Shown here: in pieces, positions 31,701-39,472 of the stretch | Layout: each line of letters starts with the position of its first letter | Numbering within the stretch: the stretch's first letter is position 1 | NCBI RefSeq assembly: GCF_900113865.1 | Contig: NZ_FOQY01000003.1 | Location: forward strand, 310,001 to 374,000 | Length of the DNA stretch: 64,000 nt | Origin: Streptosporangium canum | Lineage (GTDB): Bacteria > Actinomycetota > Actinomycetes > Streptosporangiales > Streptosporangiaceae | Reading direction: 5' to 3' | Made by a program: the position numbers and the translations under genes | The notes under the pieces: model-generated | Told to the model about the DNA's origin: nothing | Databases searched by the model: none | What the model saw: the letters and a program-made list of their open reading frames with translations, nothing else

Positions 31701-31941
31701 CCCGCCGCCTGCCGGGCTCGAAGACGCGGCGGAGCTTGGAGACGTAGGCCTGGACGGTGTTGACCGCGCCGGGCGGCGGCCCCTCCTCCCAGAGCGCGTC
31801 GATCATCCGGCTCAGCCCGACCGGGCGCGGGACGGCGAGCATGCACAGGGCCAGAACCATCCGCTGCTGGTAGGGCCCGATGTCCAGCTTCGTCCCGTCG
31901 TCGGCGATCACACCGACCGGTCCCAGCACACGAAAGTCCAT
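28726..31941 (-). CDS. BTAD-AAA ATPase transcriptional regulator (SARP/AfsR-like)
   Basis: The protein has 1071 residues from the ATG at 31941 (MDFRVLGPVGV); the in-frame ATG upstream has poorer context. Domain order: OmpR-type winged helix (1-95), BTAD (about 100-245), AAA/NACHT-like ATPase (about 265-600) with Walker A AGEPGIGKTS and Walker B VLVVLDDLQWAD, then a long TPR-like helical region. Large SARPs of this type activate secondary-metabolite or development genes after ATP and signal binding. No biosynthetic cluster is visible here, so its target is unknown. Its near-terminal codons (28755-28854) are repeated at 26605-26704. Confidence 0.93.
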   Translation of the reverse strand: MDFRVLGPVGVIADDGTKLDIGPYQQRMVLALCMLAVPRPVGLSRMIDALWEEGPPPGAVNTVQAYVSKLRRVFEPGRRRDVPPTVLVSRPGGYALDISGSALDLARAREHAAEGGRMSAAGEHAAAGGRLRQALAEWRGEPLTDFAGVSWAAEEIAHLGEFRLTLEEDAAEADLALGRGSTLTGGLAQLVAAHPFRERLRVLGAHALYQAGRQAEALAVLAEGRRLLVEGLGLDPDPRSREMERRILAQDPALTPRARATVRQSTRLVGREAEAQVLDLAVAGEGHRVVLLAGEPGIGKTSLAEQAAEAARSGGRRVVWGRCWDGAGTPPFWPWTQAVQELVGGDGGPGRPAATGQFQLYEAFARLLNEHGRVLVVLDDLQWADASSLRLLEFLASTRLCPELAVVATYRDTDVQAGGTLERVLGALVRLPHVRRLLLRGLGEEEVREYLGRAGADPDRAAEMGRLTAGNPFFLGEVLQLGETPQALSDVVRGRMAGLPPDTEEVLTVAALLGRDAATDILLRVLELPEDRVLDIVDAAVRARLLVEGDGLTCHFVHDIVRDVLRGALPPLRRRRLHARIAEVLEERSGTRLTEIAHHYREGLLTPRMTGKAIGYTRRAAVQAMAQFAHEDAVENLEQAIEMIDRLPRTDDALRCDLLLDLAEAQAAAGMNIAAHASLEAAAEIAEGLGDVNRLARAALGFSDPIYLAMYEEMTGIDRLAERIDRVLASELAEDSPWRARLLAAAAMTGFTVRPVERSVAMAYEAVRLARRTGDDRTLAAALIALEMLLRHDHDRDGARAVVDEIVEIGRRTGDLATEWVGRECEYVELVAQGRTGRAAELLAWLGETADRLRLPSMVSLAAWQRAILAYLGGRLADALAAAEESGAAHPEGALGRSEAHLRSGVLRFFALRARGAAGEALALADETLDRLPGQWSWRILRCLALIDLGGTDEARAVFAGLARDVSAPVGPDLAYRFVADALSEICLALGDVAAGRALYGRLAPGEGRLLGWSVTDLCLGRLALLDGDRERAEAHLRAAEAFVRRSGAEVYGPALRDLRARLPAPGAAPR
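28755..28854. repeat. 100-bp direct repeat, gene-internal copy
   Basis: This is the partner of 26605-26704 (99/100 identity, same orientation, 2150 bases apart). It lies inside the 3' end of the BTAD-AAA gene and is likely the source copy. Confidence 0.9.
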
Positions 31942-32018
31942 CCGGCCACCTCGCTCACGAACTCGGCCGATCGTACCTTTCACTCCGTACCGGTATCTCT
32001 CCTACCTCTCGCTGATCC

Positions 32019-32087
32019 GCGCCGGCTCACCGTTCCTCCCGCACCTCCGGCCCGCGCCGGCTCACCGTTCCTCCCGCACCTCCGGCC
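32019..32087. repeat. 34-bp tandem repeat duplicating the end of the Cys-pair gene
   Basis: Identical 34-base copies at 32019-32052 and 32054-32087 have a 35-base period. The second contains the TGA stop (32062-32064, minus strand) and the last codons (PEVREER); the first repeats them downstream. Confidence 0.85.
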
Positions 32088-32367
32088 TGAGCCGGTCGAT
32101 CCGACCGGTGCCGTCACAGAGCGAGCACGGCTTCCGCCCGCCGGTCGTGTCCTCGCCGCGGCACAGACCGCACTCCAGCAGGGTGCCGAACCGGGGATCG
32201 CGGTAGGCGTGCCGGAACAGCCGGCCGCGGTCGGTCTCCCATCCCTGCACCCACGCGAACGCGTCCAGCTCGGCGAAGATCCCGGCGTCCAGTGCCCGCA
32301 GGCCAATGATCAGTAGGCTGCCCGCGCCGATCCAGTGATCGTTGCGGAGGTCGATTTCATACTTCAA
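32062..32367 (-). CDS. Small protein with two CxxC motifs (zinc-ribbon-like)
   Basis: The protein has 101 residues. The N-terminal half (MKYEIDLRNDHWIGAGSLLI) is unassigned; the C-terminal half has CGLCRGEDTTGGRKPCSLCDGTGRID, two CxxC pairs with CxxCxGxG character like half of a DnaJ zinc domain. It probably binds Zn and may assist folding or bind a partner, but no function is known. It lies between the BTAD regulator and the XRE gene. Its 3' end and stop are duplicated in tandem. It is too short to classify with certainty. Confidence 0.75.
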   Translation of the reverse strand: MKYEIDLRNDHWIGAGSLLIIGLRALDAGIFAELDAFAWVQGWETDRGRLFRHAYRDPRFGTLLECGLCRGEDTTGGRKPCSLCDGTGRIDRLRPEVREER

Positions 32368-32441
32368 GGACCATCGCCCCCTTGAAGATTCGCCCCGACA
32401 GGGGCCTCACTCACTTTTTACCCGGGTCTGTGCCATCGACG

Positions 32442-32510
32442 ACTGCCATTGGCAATTGCCACATGAATATACCCTTGGCGGTTACCTTCGGAGATTGCCG
32501 GACGATACTG
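32442..32510 (+). promoter_or_regulatory. Promoter region of the XRE gene with palindrome and repeated box
   Basis: This unusually AT-rich stretch holds a perfect palindrome TGGCAATTGCCA (32450-32461), the box ACTGCCATT twice (32442-32450 and 32507-32515, 65 bases apart), and a candidate promoter TTACCT (32482-32487), 17 bases, GATACT (32505-32510). Autoregulation by the XRE protein is plausible. Confidence 0.45.
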
Positions 32511-32602
32511 CCATTTGACTGTTACCATCGCCACGACCTGGGAAGACTTCCAAGAGTGAGGCGGCAGCCGCCCGCACCACCGGGAGGAAGAGGTGAGCGC
32601 CG

Positions 32603-33454
32603 ATGGCCGGTACCAACCCCACGCTGCGCCGCCGGCAACTTGCCAGCCGTCTGCGGGAGCTCCGCGAGCAGGCCGGCAAGAGCATCAAGGAAGCCGCCGA
32701 ACAGCTCGAATGCTCGCCGGCGAAGATCAGCAGGATCGAGACAGCCCAGCGGGGCGCCCTCCCCCGGGACGTGCGCGACCTGTGCCTCTTCTACGGGATG
32801 ACCGAGCAGACGCAGATCGACGTCCTGATGTCCCTGGCGCGGGAGGCCAAACAGCAGGTGTGGTGGCAGGAGACGGAAGACGTCGACTTCCGCCCGTTCC
32901 TCGGCCTGGAGATCGACGCCACGTCGATCTCCGAATACGAGACGACGACCGTCCCGGGACTCCTCCAGACCGAGGAATACGCCCGCGCGATCATCAAGGG
33001 ATATCTGCCGGGGATGGACCCGGACGTTCTGGAAGAACGGGTGGCCTACCGGCTGAGGCGCCAGGAACGCCTGCACGGGCCCAATCCACCGAAATACTGG
33101 GTGCTGCTCGACGAATCCGTGCTGCATCGCCATGTGGGCGGGGTCGATGTCATGAGAAAGCAGCTGGAGCATATCGAGGAGACCTCCGAGCTCCCCCATG
33201 TGACCATCCAGGTGATCCCTTTCACCGTTGGCGCGCACATGGGGTTCGACAGCGCTTTCGTCCTGTTGGAGTTCTCCGACCCCACCATCGGCGACACGGT
33301 CTACCTGGACACTCTCATGGGCAGCTTCTACCTGGAGAAAGCCAAAGAACTTGAGCGTTTCAGAGAAACGCTCAACCATCTTCGCGCAGTGGCCCTGAGC
33401 CCACAAGAATCAGCGGCCCACATCGCGAGGGCATACGACAGATTCGCTGCCTGA
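32603..33454 (+). CDS. XRE-family regulator with DUF5753 domain
   Basis: The protein has 283 residues. The N-terminal helix-turn-helix (LASRLRELREQAGKSIKEAAEQLECSPAKISRIE) is followed by the actinobacterial DUF5753 domain (from about residue 95: FLGLEIDATSISEYETTTVPGLLQTEEYARAII, then YWVLLDESVLHRHVGG, ending in SAFVLLEF and YLDTLMGSFYLE). These WhiJ-like proteins are typically encoded next to small DUF397 proteins that act on them, and both are found downstream here. They affect development and antibiotic production in Streptomyces. Which DUF397 protein is its partner cannot be told. Confidence 0.95.
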   Translation: MAGTNPTLRRRQLASRLRELREQAGKSIKEAAEQLECSPAKISRIETAQRGALPRDVRDLCLFYGMTEQTQIDVLMSLAREAKQQVWWQETEDVDFRPFLGLEIDATSISEYETTTVPGLLQTEEYARAIIKGYLPGMDPDVLEERVAYRLRRQERLHGPNPPKYWVLLDESVLHRHVGGVDVMRKQLEHIEETSELPHVTIQVIPFTVGAHMGFDSAFVLLEFSDPTIGDTVYLDTLMGSFYLEKAKELERFRETLNHLRAVALSPQESAAHIARAYDRFAA

Positions 33455-33512
33455 CCGGCACATTCCGTCATCAGACAACACCCTAATCCCGACGAATTTT
33501 CATGGAGAGACG

Positions 33513-33725
33513 ATGACGTCTTCCAAACCCGCCGAACTCCCTTCCCTGGAGTGGCAGGTATCGAGCCGGTGCAACAACGGCTCCTGCGTGGAAATCACCA
33601 GGCTTCCCAACGGAGACGTGGGCATGCGGGACAGCAAGGATCAGAGCGGACCGATCCTGGAATTCACCGTAGCAGAATTCCAGTCTTTCATACACAGCGT
33701 CAAGGACGGCAGGTTCGACCTGTAG
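33513..33725 (+). CDS. DUF397 protein, first of two
   Basis: This small protein (70 residues) has the DUF397 core: LEWQVSSRCNNGSCVEITR, then VGMRDSKDQSGPILEFT and FIHSVKDGRFDL. The S-x-C-NNGSCVE motif, the RDSK box and the C-terminal G-x-F-D are diagnostic. DUF397 proteins are partners of XRE/DUF5753 regulators; some pairs behave like toxin-antitoxin or anti-repressor systems. It lies 58 bases after the XRE gene with a terminator behind it, so it is likely co-transcribed with it. Confidence 0.93.
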   Translation: MTSSKPAELPSLEWQVSSRCNNGSCVEITRLPNGDVGMRDSKDQSGPILEFTVAEFQSFIHSVKDGRFDL

Positions 33726-33761
33726 GAGCCGTCTTCCCATAAAGGAACACGAGGTCACGGG

Positions 33762-33797
33762 ACGGTGCCGGCGGAGGATCCCGCCGGCACCGTTTCT
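33762..33797 (+). terminator. Intrinsic terminator after the first DUF397 gene
   Basis: Arms ACGGTGCCGGCGG (33762-33774) and CCGCCGGCACCGT (33781-33793) form a 13-bp stem with a 6-base loop followed by TTTCT. Confidence 0.85.
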
Positions 33798-33960
33798 CGT
33801 ACCGCCGGCGGACACGGATTCATTTCCGACGACCCATCAGGCACTCGCCTCCCGGCAACCACAGCAAACGATCACAGGCCGGTGACGTGAAAATGGACTA
33901 TAATTCTCACGGCGCGGCGCTCTTCCGCAGAAGAGTTGTCAATCTTTCGGGAGGAAACGC

Positions 33961-34161
33961 ATGGACAGCGACTCGCAGTTCCATGGGGCGGTCTGGCGGT
34001 CCAGGTGCAACAACGGCACCTGCGTCGAGATCGCATCACAGGGCGGCTGGGTCGGCGTACGGGACGGCAAAGCCGGTGGCACCGGGCCCGTTCTGTCGTT
34101 CACCCACGAGGAGTGGACCACCTTCGTCATGGCCGTGAAAAACGGGGATTTCGACGTTTGA
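33961..34161 (+). CDS. DUF397 protein, second of two
   Basis: The protein has 66 residues and is a paralogue of the preceding DUF397 gene (WRSRCNNGTCVEIAS, VGVRDGKAGGTGPVLSFT, VKNGDFDV). It stands beyond a terminator with 167 bases of its own upstream sequence, including GGAGGAAA before the ATG, so it is probably expressed separately. Two DUF397 copies with a single XRE gene suggest either regulatory redundancy or a partner encoded elsewhere. Confidence 0.93.
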   Translation: MDSDSQFHGAVWRSRCNNGTCVEIASQGGWVGVRDGKAGGTGPVLSFTHEEWTTFVMAVKNGDFDV

Positions 34162-34213
34162 CCCTGTTTGCCGGGGTAGTCCGAGCGTTCTCACGAGTGG
34201 AGGACGCTGAGGA

Positions 34214-34642
34214 ATGGGCGGATTCAAGAAGTTCCTGATGAGGGGAAACCTCGTCGAGCTCGCCGTGGCGGTGGTGGTCGGAGCGACCTTCAGCGGCCTG
34301 GTGCAGGCACTGGTCAAGGACCTGATCACGCCGTTGATCGCGGCGATCACCGGGGGCGGCGGGCCGGACTTCTCGCAGTACGTGTTCACGGTCAACGGCG
34401 CCAAGTTCATGTACGGCGACTTCATCAACCACCTGCTGAGCTTCCTGATCATCGCCGCGGTCATCTACTGGCTGGTCGTGATGCCGATGACCCGGGTCAT
34501 CGCCTTCTTCGACAGGGACAAGAAGGCCACCGAGAAGCAGTGCCCGGAATGTCGCAGCGACATCCCGGTCGACGCCAGCCGCTGCGCGTTCTGCACGGTG
34601 GAGCTGTCCCAGGTCCGCGCCGCGGACCGGCCCCCCGCGTAA
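34214..34642 (+). CDS. mscL: Large-conductance mechanosensitive channel with C-terminal zinc ribbon
   Basis: MscL opens under membrane tension to release osmolytes on hypo-osmotic shock. The protein has 142 residues with the N-terminal helix and TM1 (FKKFLMRGNLVELAVAVVVG), the periplasmic loop, and TM2 (FLIIAAVIYWLVVMPM). The usual cytoplasmic bundle is replaced by a tail with CPECRSDIPVDASRCAFC, a four-Cys zinc ribbon, as found in some actinobacterial MscL proteins. The nearby trehalose genes fit an osmotic theme but are not linked to it. Confidence 0.96.
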   Translation: MGGFKKFLMRGNLVELAVAVVVGATFSGLVQALVKDLITPLIAAITGGGGPDFSQYVFTVNGAKFMYGDFINHLLSFLIIAAVIYWLVVMPMTRVIAFFDRDKKATEKQCPECRSDIPVDASRCAFCTVELSQVRAADRPPA

Positions 34643-34682
34643 ACGCCGCCCCTGCCGGACGGGCCCGGACGCGGCGCCTCCT

Positions 34683-34760
34683 CCGGGCAGCCTCGGGTGA
34701 CCGGAGCACGACGCCCCCCGGGCAGCCCCGGGTGACCGGAGCACGCCGGCCCCCGGGCAC
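34683..34760. repeat. Three tandem copies with 35-bp period downstream of mscL
   Basis: CCGGGCA starts at 34683, 34718 and 34753, exactly 35 bases apart; the first two units share most bases (GGGTGACCGGAGCACG in both), the third is partial. It fills the 201-base spacer between mscL and the next gene and contains no other recognisable element. Confidence 0.75.
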
Positions 34761-34843
34761 CGGCGGCCACCCGGCCGTCCGAGGACGGCGACGCCGGAAG
34801 GGGGCCGTTCGGCCCGGGGAACCTTCTGTAGGACGATGAGACG

Positions 34844-35452
34844 GTGAGCGTAGAACTGGCCGTCTGGCACGAGCCCGAGCCGATCACCAAGGAGCACGCG
34901 GAGACCGTCTTCCAGGCGTTCCGCCGCGGAGAGCCCGACGCCGCCGCGCCGCATCCCGGGGTGGCGGCGTTCGCCGCGCGGCTGGCCGAGGCCGAGCGGG
35001 TCTCCCCGGCCTGCGCCGTGGTCACCGTGGACCCGGACAGGGCCGACGAGGTGTCGGGCGAGGCCTTCGCCCTGGCCCGCGAGTGCGGGCTGGTCTGCTA
35101 CGACCCGCAGCGCGGGCTGGTGCACAACCTGGCGCCGCTGGGCGTCTACTCCGGCATGCAGATGCACACGGGCGACGGGATGATCGTGGTCGATCCCGAC
35201 CTGCGGCTGGTCACCGACGCGCTGGCCACCATGGCGCCGCAGAACCCGTTCACGGCGCTGGTCGTCTTCGGCGAGCACTTCATCCAGACGTCCCCCGAGA
35301 TCACGGGCTACGAGCTGGAGTACAAGGACAGCGTCCAGGACCTGATGTTCCGCACGCACGTCCCCGACCTCGAAACGGTCCAGGACGCCTTCACCGAGTA
35401 CGCCACCGGCGGGCGCGCCTTCCTGGACGGCCACGACTGGCGTCGCGTCTGA
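34844..35452 (+). CDS. Hypothetical protein
   Basis: The protein has 202 residues and is predicted to be soluble. The N-terminus (LAVWHEPEPITKEHAETVFQ) and the central LARECGLVCYDPQRGLVHNL resemble a widespread uncharacterised bacterial family often found in scattered polymorphic-toxin immunity contexts; no toxin is adjacent here. The second half (QNPFTALVVFGEHFIQTSPEI) has no recognised motif. The GTG start has no good ribosome site but TAGGAC lies at 34829-34834, so the message may be leaderless or nearly so. A hairpin overlaps the stop codon. Confidence 0.7.
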   Translation: MSVELAVWHEPEPITKEHAETVFQAFRRGEPDAAAPHPGVAAFAARLAEAERVSPACAVVTVDPDRADEVSGEAFALARECGLVCYDPQRGLVHNLAPLGVYSGMQMHTGDGMIVVDPDLRLVTDALATMAPQNPFTALVVFGEHFIQTSPEITGYELEYKDSVQDLMFRTHVPDLETVQDAFTEYATGGRAFLDGHDWRRV

Positions 35453-35470
35453 GGCCCGCCCCCGGGCCTT
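35452..35470 (+). terminator. Short terminator hairpin
   Basis: AGGCCCG (35452-35458) pairs with CGGGCCT (35463-35469) around CCCC, starting at the last base of the stop codon. Confidence 0.45.
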
Positions 35471-35590
35471 CCGGCCCCGCGCGAGCCACTGCCGGGAGAC
35501 CCCGCAGGCCACCCGCGGCCCTCGCGGTCCGCCGTACCACGCGGGCTGTCCCCCGGAGGCCCTGCGGGCCGCGCCGCCGGGGAACGCGGG

Positions 35591-36571
35591 TCACTCGCCG
35601 GGGAAGCGGACCCCCGCCTGCCTGCGGACCTCGTCCATGACGCCCATCACGTCGAGGGTGGCCTGCCAGGGCACGAGCGGGCTCTCCAGCAGGCCCTCGC
35701 GCAGGCAGCGCATGGCCTCGACCGCCTCGTGCAGCATGCCGGTCCCCTCGTAGGGGACGTGGAAGGTCTCCGGCTCGGCGCCGGCTCGGTGCAGGACGAA
35801 GGCGCCGGGGCGGAAGAACGGGTGCGGCAGCTCGATCCGGCCGAGCGGGCCGGAGACCGACGCGGTGACCGGGCCGTCGGTGGTGATGCCGCAGGAGAGC
35901 AGTGCGACCGCGCCGCTGTCGTAGCCGAACAGCATGCCGGTGTTCTCGTCCACGCCCTCGGGGGTCAGCCGCGTCCAGGACTGCACCGTGGCGGGGTCGC
36001 CGAGCATGAGGTGGGCGAAGGAGATCGGATAGACGCCCAGGTCGAGCAGGGCGCCACCACCCAGCTCGGGGTCGCGGAGCCGGTGGCCCGGCTCGACGGA
36101 GACGGAGATCCCGAAGTCGGCGTGGACGGCCTCGACCGGGCCGATCGCGCCTCCCTCGACCAGCTCCACGATCGTGCGGATGGCCGGGACGCAGCGCATC
36201 CACATGGCCTCCATGAGGAACAGCCTCCGCTCCCGCGCGAGGTCCACCAGCTTGGCCGCCTGGGCCCGGTTGAGCGTGAAGGCCTTCTCGCACAGTACGG
36301 CCTTGCCCGCGCTCAGGCAGGTCAGCACGGCGTCGTAGTGGGCGTTCTGCGTGTTGGCGACGTAGACGATGTCCACGTCGGGATCGGCGGCCAGCTCGGC
36401 CCAGCTCCCGTGGGCGTGGGGGATGCCGTGCCGGTCGGCGAACACCCGGGCGGGCTCGACGGACCTGGACCCGACCGCGACCACCTCGGCGTCCGGCAGG
36501 AGCTTCAGGTCCTCGGTGAACGTGGTGGCGATCCCGCCGGTTGCCAGAATTCCCCACTTAATCGTGCTCAT
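35591..36571 (-). CDS. Gfo/Idh/MocA-family NAD(P)-dependent oxidoreductase
   Basis: The protein has 326 residues from the ATG at 36571; the frame stays open far upstream but overlaps prfC in antisense. The N-terminal Rossmann fold has GILATGGIATTF (a G-x-A-x-G-G variant of the nucleotide loop) and the second domain carries the EKAFTLN motif (the EKP-type catalytic Lys) and DLGVYPISFAHLM. Members act on sugars, inositols or dihydrodiols. It resembles the trans-dihydrodiol/xylose dehydrogenase subgroup, but the substrate is undetermined. It is read after the prfC terminator, so it is probably separately transcribed. Confidence 0.9.
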   Translation of the reverse strand: MSTIKWGILATGGIATTFTEDLKLLPDAEVVAVGSRSVEPARVFADRHGIPHAHGSWAELAADPDVDIVYVANTQNAHYDAVLTCLSAGKAVLCEKAFTLNRAQAAKLVDLARERRLFLMEAMWMRCVPAIRTIVELVEGGAIGPVEAVHADFGISVSVEPGHRLRDPELGGGALLDLGVYPISFAHLMLGDPATVQSWTRLTPEGVDENTGMLFGYDSGAVALLSCGITTDGPVTASVSGPLGRIELPHPFFRPGAFVLHRAGAEPETFHVPYEGTGMLHEAVEAMRCLREGLLESPLVPWQATLDVMGVMDEVRRQAGVRFPGE

Positions 36572-36607
36572 GGGGCCATATCTCATCATGTACGGCTTTA
36601 CACCGGT

Positions 36608-36643
36608 GTACGGCTCGCACCGGGCCCCCGGTGCGAGCCGTAC
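36608..36643 (-). terminator. Terminator of prfC
   Basis: A 17-bp perfect stem (36608-36624 with 36627-36643) lies 7 bases beyond the prfC stop. One arm contains AGCCGTAC followed by CGGAC, the same module as the sugar-operon terminator at 11.7 kb. Confidence 0.75.
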
Positions 36644-36650
36644 CGGACGG

Positions 36651-38234
36651 TCAGCCGCGGGTGTCGGCGAGCAGGGCCTTGAGCACCAGACCGGGATGGT
36701 CGCGCAGCACGCCGCGCATCCGCCACTCGTCGGTGAACAGCGCCAGCAGCTCTCCGTCGATCGCGCGGGTGAAGACCTCCACGCCGCGCTGGCGGGCCAG
36801 GACCGGCGCGGACTCGGCGTCGGTGATCCTGGCCAGGCTGAAGTCGAGCCGGTCCATCGCGATCTCGGTGTTGAACTCCCCGGCCAGCCGGTGCTTGACC
36901 ACGTCGAACTGCATCGGGCCGACCGCCGCGAGCACCGGCGACTGGTCACCCCGGATCTCGGAGCGGAGGACCTGCACGACGCCCTCGGCCTCCATCTGCT
37001 CGATGCCCTTGCGGAACTGCTTGGCCCGGCTGGAGTCGCGGCAGCGGGCCGTCCAGAAGTGCTCGGGCGCGAAGCTCGGGATCCTGGGGAACTCGACCGC
37101 GGAGCCGTCGTAGAGGGTGTCGCCGGGGCGCAGGGCCGTGGCGTTCACCAGGCCGACCACGTCGCCGGGGAAGGCCTCGTCGATCGTGGCGCGCTCCTGG
37201 CCGAAGACCGACTGGGCGTACTTGGTGGCGAAGGGACGCCCGGTCGCGGCGTGGGTCAGCACCATGCCCCGCTCGAACCGGCCCGAGCAGACCCGGACGA
37301 AGGCGATCCGGTCGCGGTGCGAGGGGTCCATGTTGGCCTGCACTTTGAAGACCAGGCCGGAGAACGGCCGGTCCAGCGGGCGCGGGTCGTCCTTGACGTC
37401 GGGACGGGGCGCGGGGGCCGGGGCGATGTCGACCATGGCGTCCAGCAGGCGGCCGACGCCGAAGTTGTTCAGGGCGGCGCCGAACAGCACGGGCGTGGAC
37501 TCGTGCGCCTCGAACGCCTTCTGGTCGTGGTCGGAGCCGATGGCGGAGAGCAGGTCGACCTCGTCCTTGGCCCGCTCCCAGTCCTCCCCGATCTCGGTGA
37601 GGGCCTGCTCGGGTGTGAGCTCGGTCTCAATGGCCTTGGTGGCCCCGCCGGGGGTGCGGGTGTAGCGGACCGCCTGGTCGACGACGCGGTCCACCACGCC
37701 GTGGAAGAAACCACCGGTGCCGATCGGCCAGGTGATCGGGGTGGGCCGCAGGCCGGTCTTCTCCTGGATCTCGTCCAGCAGCTCCAGCGCCTCGCGGCCG
37801 GGACGGTCCCACTTGTTGACGAACGTGATGACCGGGATCCGGCGGTGCCGGCAGACCTCGAACAACTTCAGGGTCTGCGGCTCCATGCCCTTGGCCGCGT
37901 CGAGTAGCATGACCGCGCAGTCGACGGCGGCCAGCACCCGGTAGGTGTCCTCGGAGAAGTCGGCGTGACCGGGGGTGTCGACCAGGTTGAACATGTGCCC
38001 CCGGTATTCGAACCGGAGAGCGGCGGAGGTGATGGAGATGCCTCGGGCCTTCTCCATGTCCATCCAGTCGGAGGTCACACCGCGGCGGCCGGCCTTGCCG
38101 TGCACCGCACCGGCCTCGGTGATCGCGGAGGCGTGCAGCGCCAGCGCCTCAGTCATGGTCGACTTACCGGCGTCGGGGTGGCTGATCACCGCGAACGTGC
38201 GACGCCGGGCCGCCTCCTGGATGATCGCGGTCAT
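36651..38234 (-). CDS. prfC: Peptide chain release factor 3
   Basis: RF3 is a translational GTPase that recycles RF1/RF2 from the ribosome. The protein has 527 residues from the ATG at 38234, which has AGGAGACC before it. G-domain motifs: ISHPDAGKST (P-loop), SITSAA (switch I), DTPGHADFSEDTYR (G3), NKWDRPG (G4), and the later VGPMQFDVVKHRLAGEFN segment typical of RF3. The length and motif order distinguish it from EF-G. Confidence 0.97.
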   Translation of the reverse strand: MTAIIQEAARRRTFAVISHPDAGKSTMTEALALHASAITEAGAVHGKAGRRGVTSDWMDMEKARGISITSAALRFEYRGHMFNLVDTPGHADFSEDTYRVLAAVDCAVMLLDAAKGMEPQTLKLFEVCRHRRIPVITFVNKWDRPGREALELLDEIQEKTGLRPTPITWPIGTGGFFHGVVDRVVDQAVRYTRTPGGATKAIETELTPEQALTEIGEDWERAKDEVDLLSAIGSDHDQKAFEAHESTPVLFGAALNNFGVGRLLDAMVDIAPAPAPRPDVKDDPRPLDRPFSGLVFKVQANMDPSHRDRIAFVRVCSGRFERGMVLTHAATGRPFATKYAQSVFGQERATIDEAFPGDVVGLVNATALRPGDTLYDGSAVEFPRIPSFAPEHFWTARCRDSSRAKQFRKGIEQMEAEGVVQVLRSEIRGDQSPVLAAVGPMQFDVVKHRLAGEFNTEIAMDRLDFSLARITDAESAPVLARQRGVEVFTRAIDGELLALFTDEWRMRGVLRDHPGLVLKALLADTRG

Positions 38235-38460
38235 TTCCTGGTCTCCTAGCCGTGCGTAAAGTGGGGAGCCCCGCACAGTGCGGGCCGCCGAAACAGCTTA
38301 CGCGCCGCCGCGGCCGTCAACAGATGTGGCAACACTTCCCCAGGCCGCTTGCGTCACCATGGTGTTCAGTGGATTGTGGAACAACTCGGTTCGCCCCATG
38401 CCCGTCCCAACTGCCCGAAAGCGACCTGCTCGTGCAACTCGACGTTCCAGTGGTGTGCAG

Positions 38461-39222
38461 ATGATCACGCTTCGCTATGCGGCAGGCTCCGATATCGGCC
38501 GGGTCCGCCAGGGCAACGAGGACGCGGCCTACGCCGGCGCCCGGCTGCTCGCCGTCGCCGACGGCATGGGCGGCCACGTGGGCGGGGAGGTGGCCAGCTC
38601 GGCGGCTATCGCCGCGGTCTCCACCCTGGACCACGAGGTCCCGGAGGACCTGACCGCCGCGGCCGAGGCCGGGGTCCGCAAGGCCAACCAGCGCCTGCGC
38701 GAGCTGGTCGAGCAGGACCCGAGCCTCACCGGCATGGGCACCACTCTGACCCTGATGCTCTGGGACGGACCCCGGGTCGCCCTCGCCCACATCGGCGACT
38801 CCCGCGCCTACCTGCTACGCAACGGCGATCTCTACCAGATCACCTACGACCACACCCTGGTCCAGACGCTGATGGACGACGGGCGGATCACCGCCGAGGA
38901 GGCCGCCCGGCATCCGCACAGGTCGATCCTGCTCCAGGTCCTGGACGGCGGCGACACCGTCGACCCCGACCTCTCCCTGCGCGACGCCGAGGTCGGCGAC
39001 CGCTACCTGCTCTGCTCCGACGGCCTGTCCGGGGTGGTGGAGGCCGACCGGCTCCGCCACGTGCTCGCCGACATCGACGACCTCGAGGCGGTGACCCGGC
39101 GGCTCATCGAGCTCGCCTGTGACGCCGGCGGCCCGGACAACATCACCTGCGTGGTCGCGGACGTGGTCGAGGGACCCGGCTCGGACACCCCCGTGGTGGT
39201 CGGCTCGGCCTCCCCCTCCTAG
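38461..39222 (+). CDS. PP2C-family Ser/Thr protein phosphatase
   Basis: The protein has 253 residues from the ATG at 38461. The PP2C metal-binding residues are visible in VRQGNEDAAYAG, LAVADGMGGHVGGEVAS, LAHIGDSRAYLLRNG, LLCSDGLSGVV and GGPDNITCVVADV. It has no membrane segment, unlike PstP. It is a paralogue of the PP2C at 50.6 kb and probably reverses phosphorylation by Ser/Thr kinases. No kinase is adjacent to this copy. The start is supported by homology of MITLRYAAGSDIGRVRQGNE with the second copy. Confidence 0.95.
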   Translation: MITLRYAAGSDIGRVRQGNEDAAYAGARLLAVADGMGGHVGGEVASSAAIAAVSTLDHEVPEDLTAAAEAGVRKANQRLRELVEQDPSLTGMGTTLTLMLWDGPRVALAHIGDSRAYLLRNGDLYQITYDHTLVQTLMDDGRITAEEAARHPHRSILLQVLDGGDTVDPDLSLRDAEVGDRYLLCSDGLSGVVEADRLRHVLADIDDLEAVTRRLIELACDAGGPDNITCVVADVVEGPGSDTPVVVGSASPS

Positions 39223-39472
39223 GTCCTTGTCGACGAGGACCTGGAAGACGCTGCCGGCCGCGAACTCCCGCGCACCCCGGAGCCCCGCGGCCGGCAGGCC
39301 CTTCGCCGTCACCGAGCCCAGCCGCACCGTCCGCCGCGGTGTGCCGTTGTCTCCGCGCTGCTGCCGCCGGCCACGATCCGTTGACACGGTTCCTGATTGC
39401 CGCGACCGAGGCCGACGCAGAAGACACTGAACCCGAGGCCGTCAGTCGTGCTCGGGGTGCGCGGTCGCAGTG

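Noticed and set aside
28834..32316. 1160-codon plus-strand open frame
   Set aside because: Antisense to the BTAD-AAA regulator, no domain visible.
39223..39472. Gene remnant between PP2C and MarR
   Set aside because: A minus-strand frame (REFAAGSVFQVLVDKD) looks protein-like but matches no family I recognise and has no supported start or stop.
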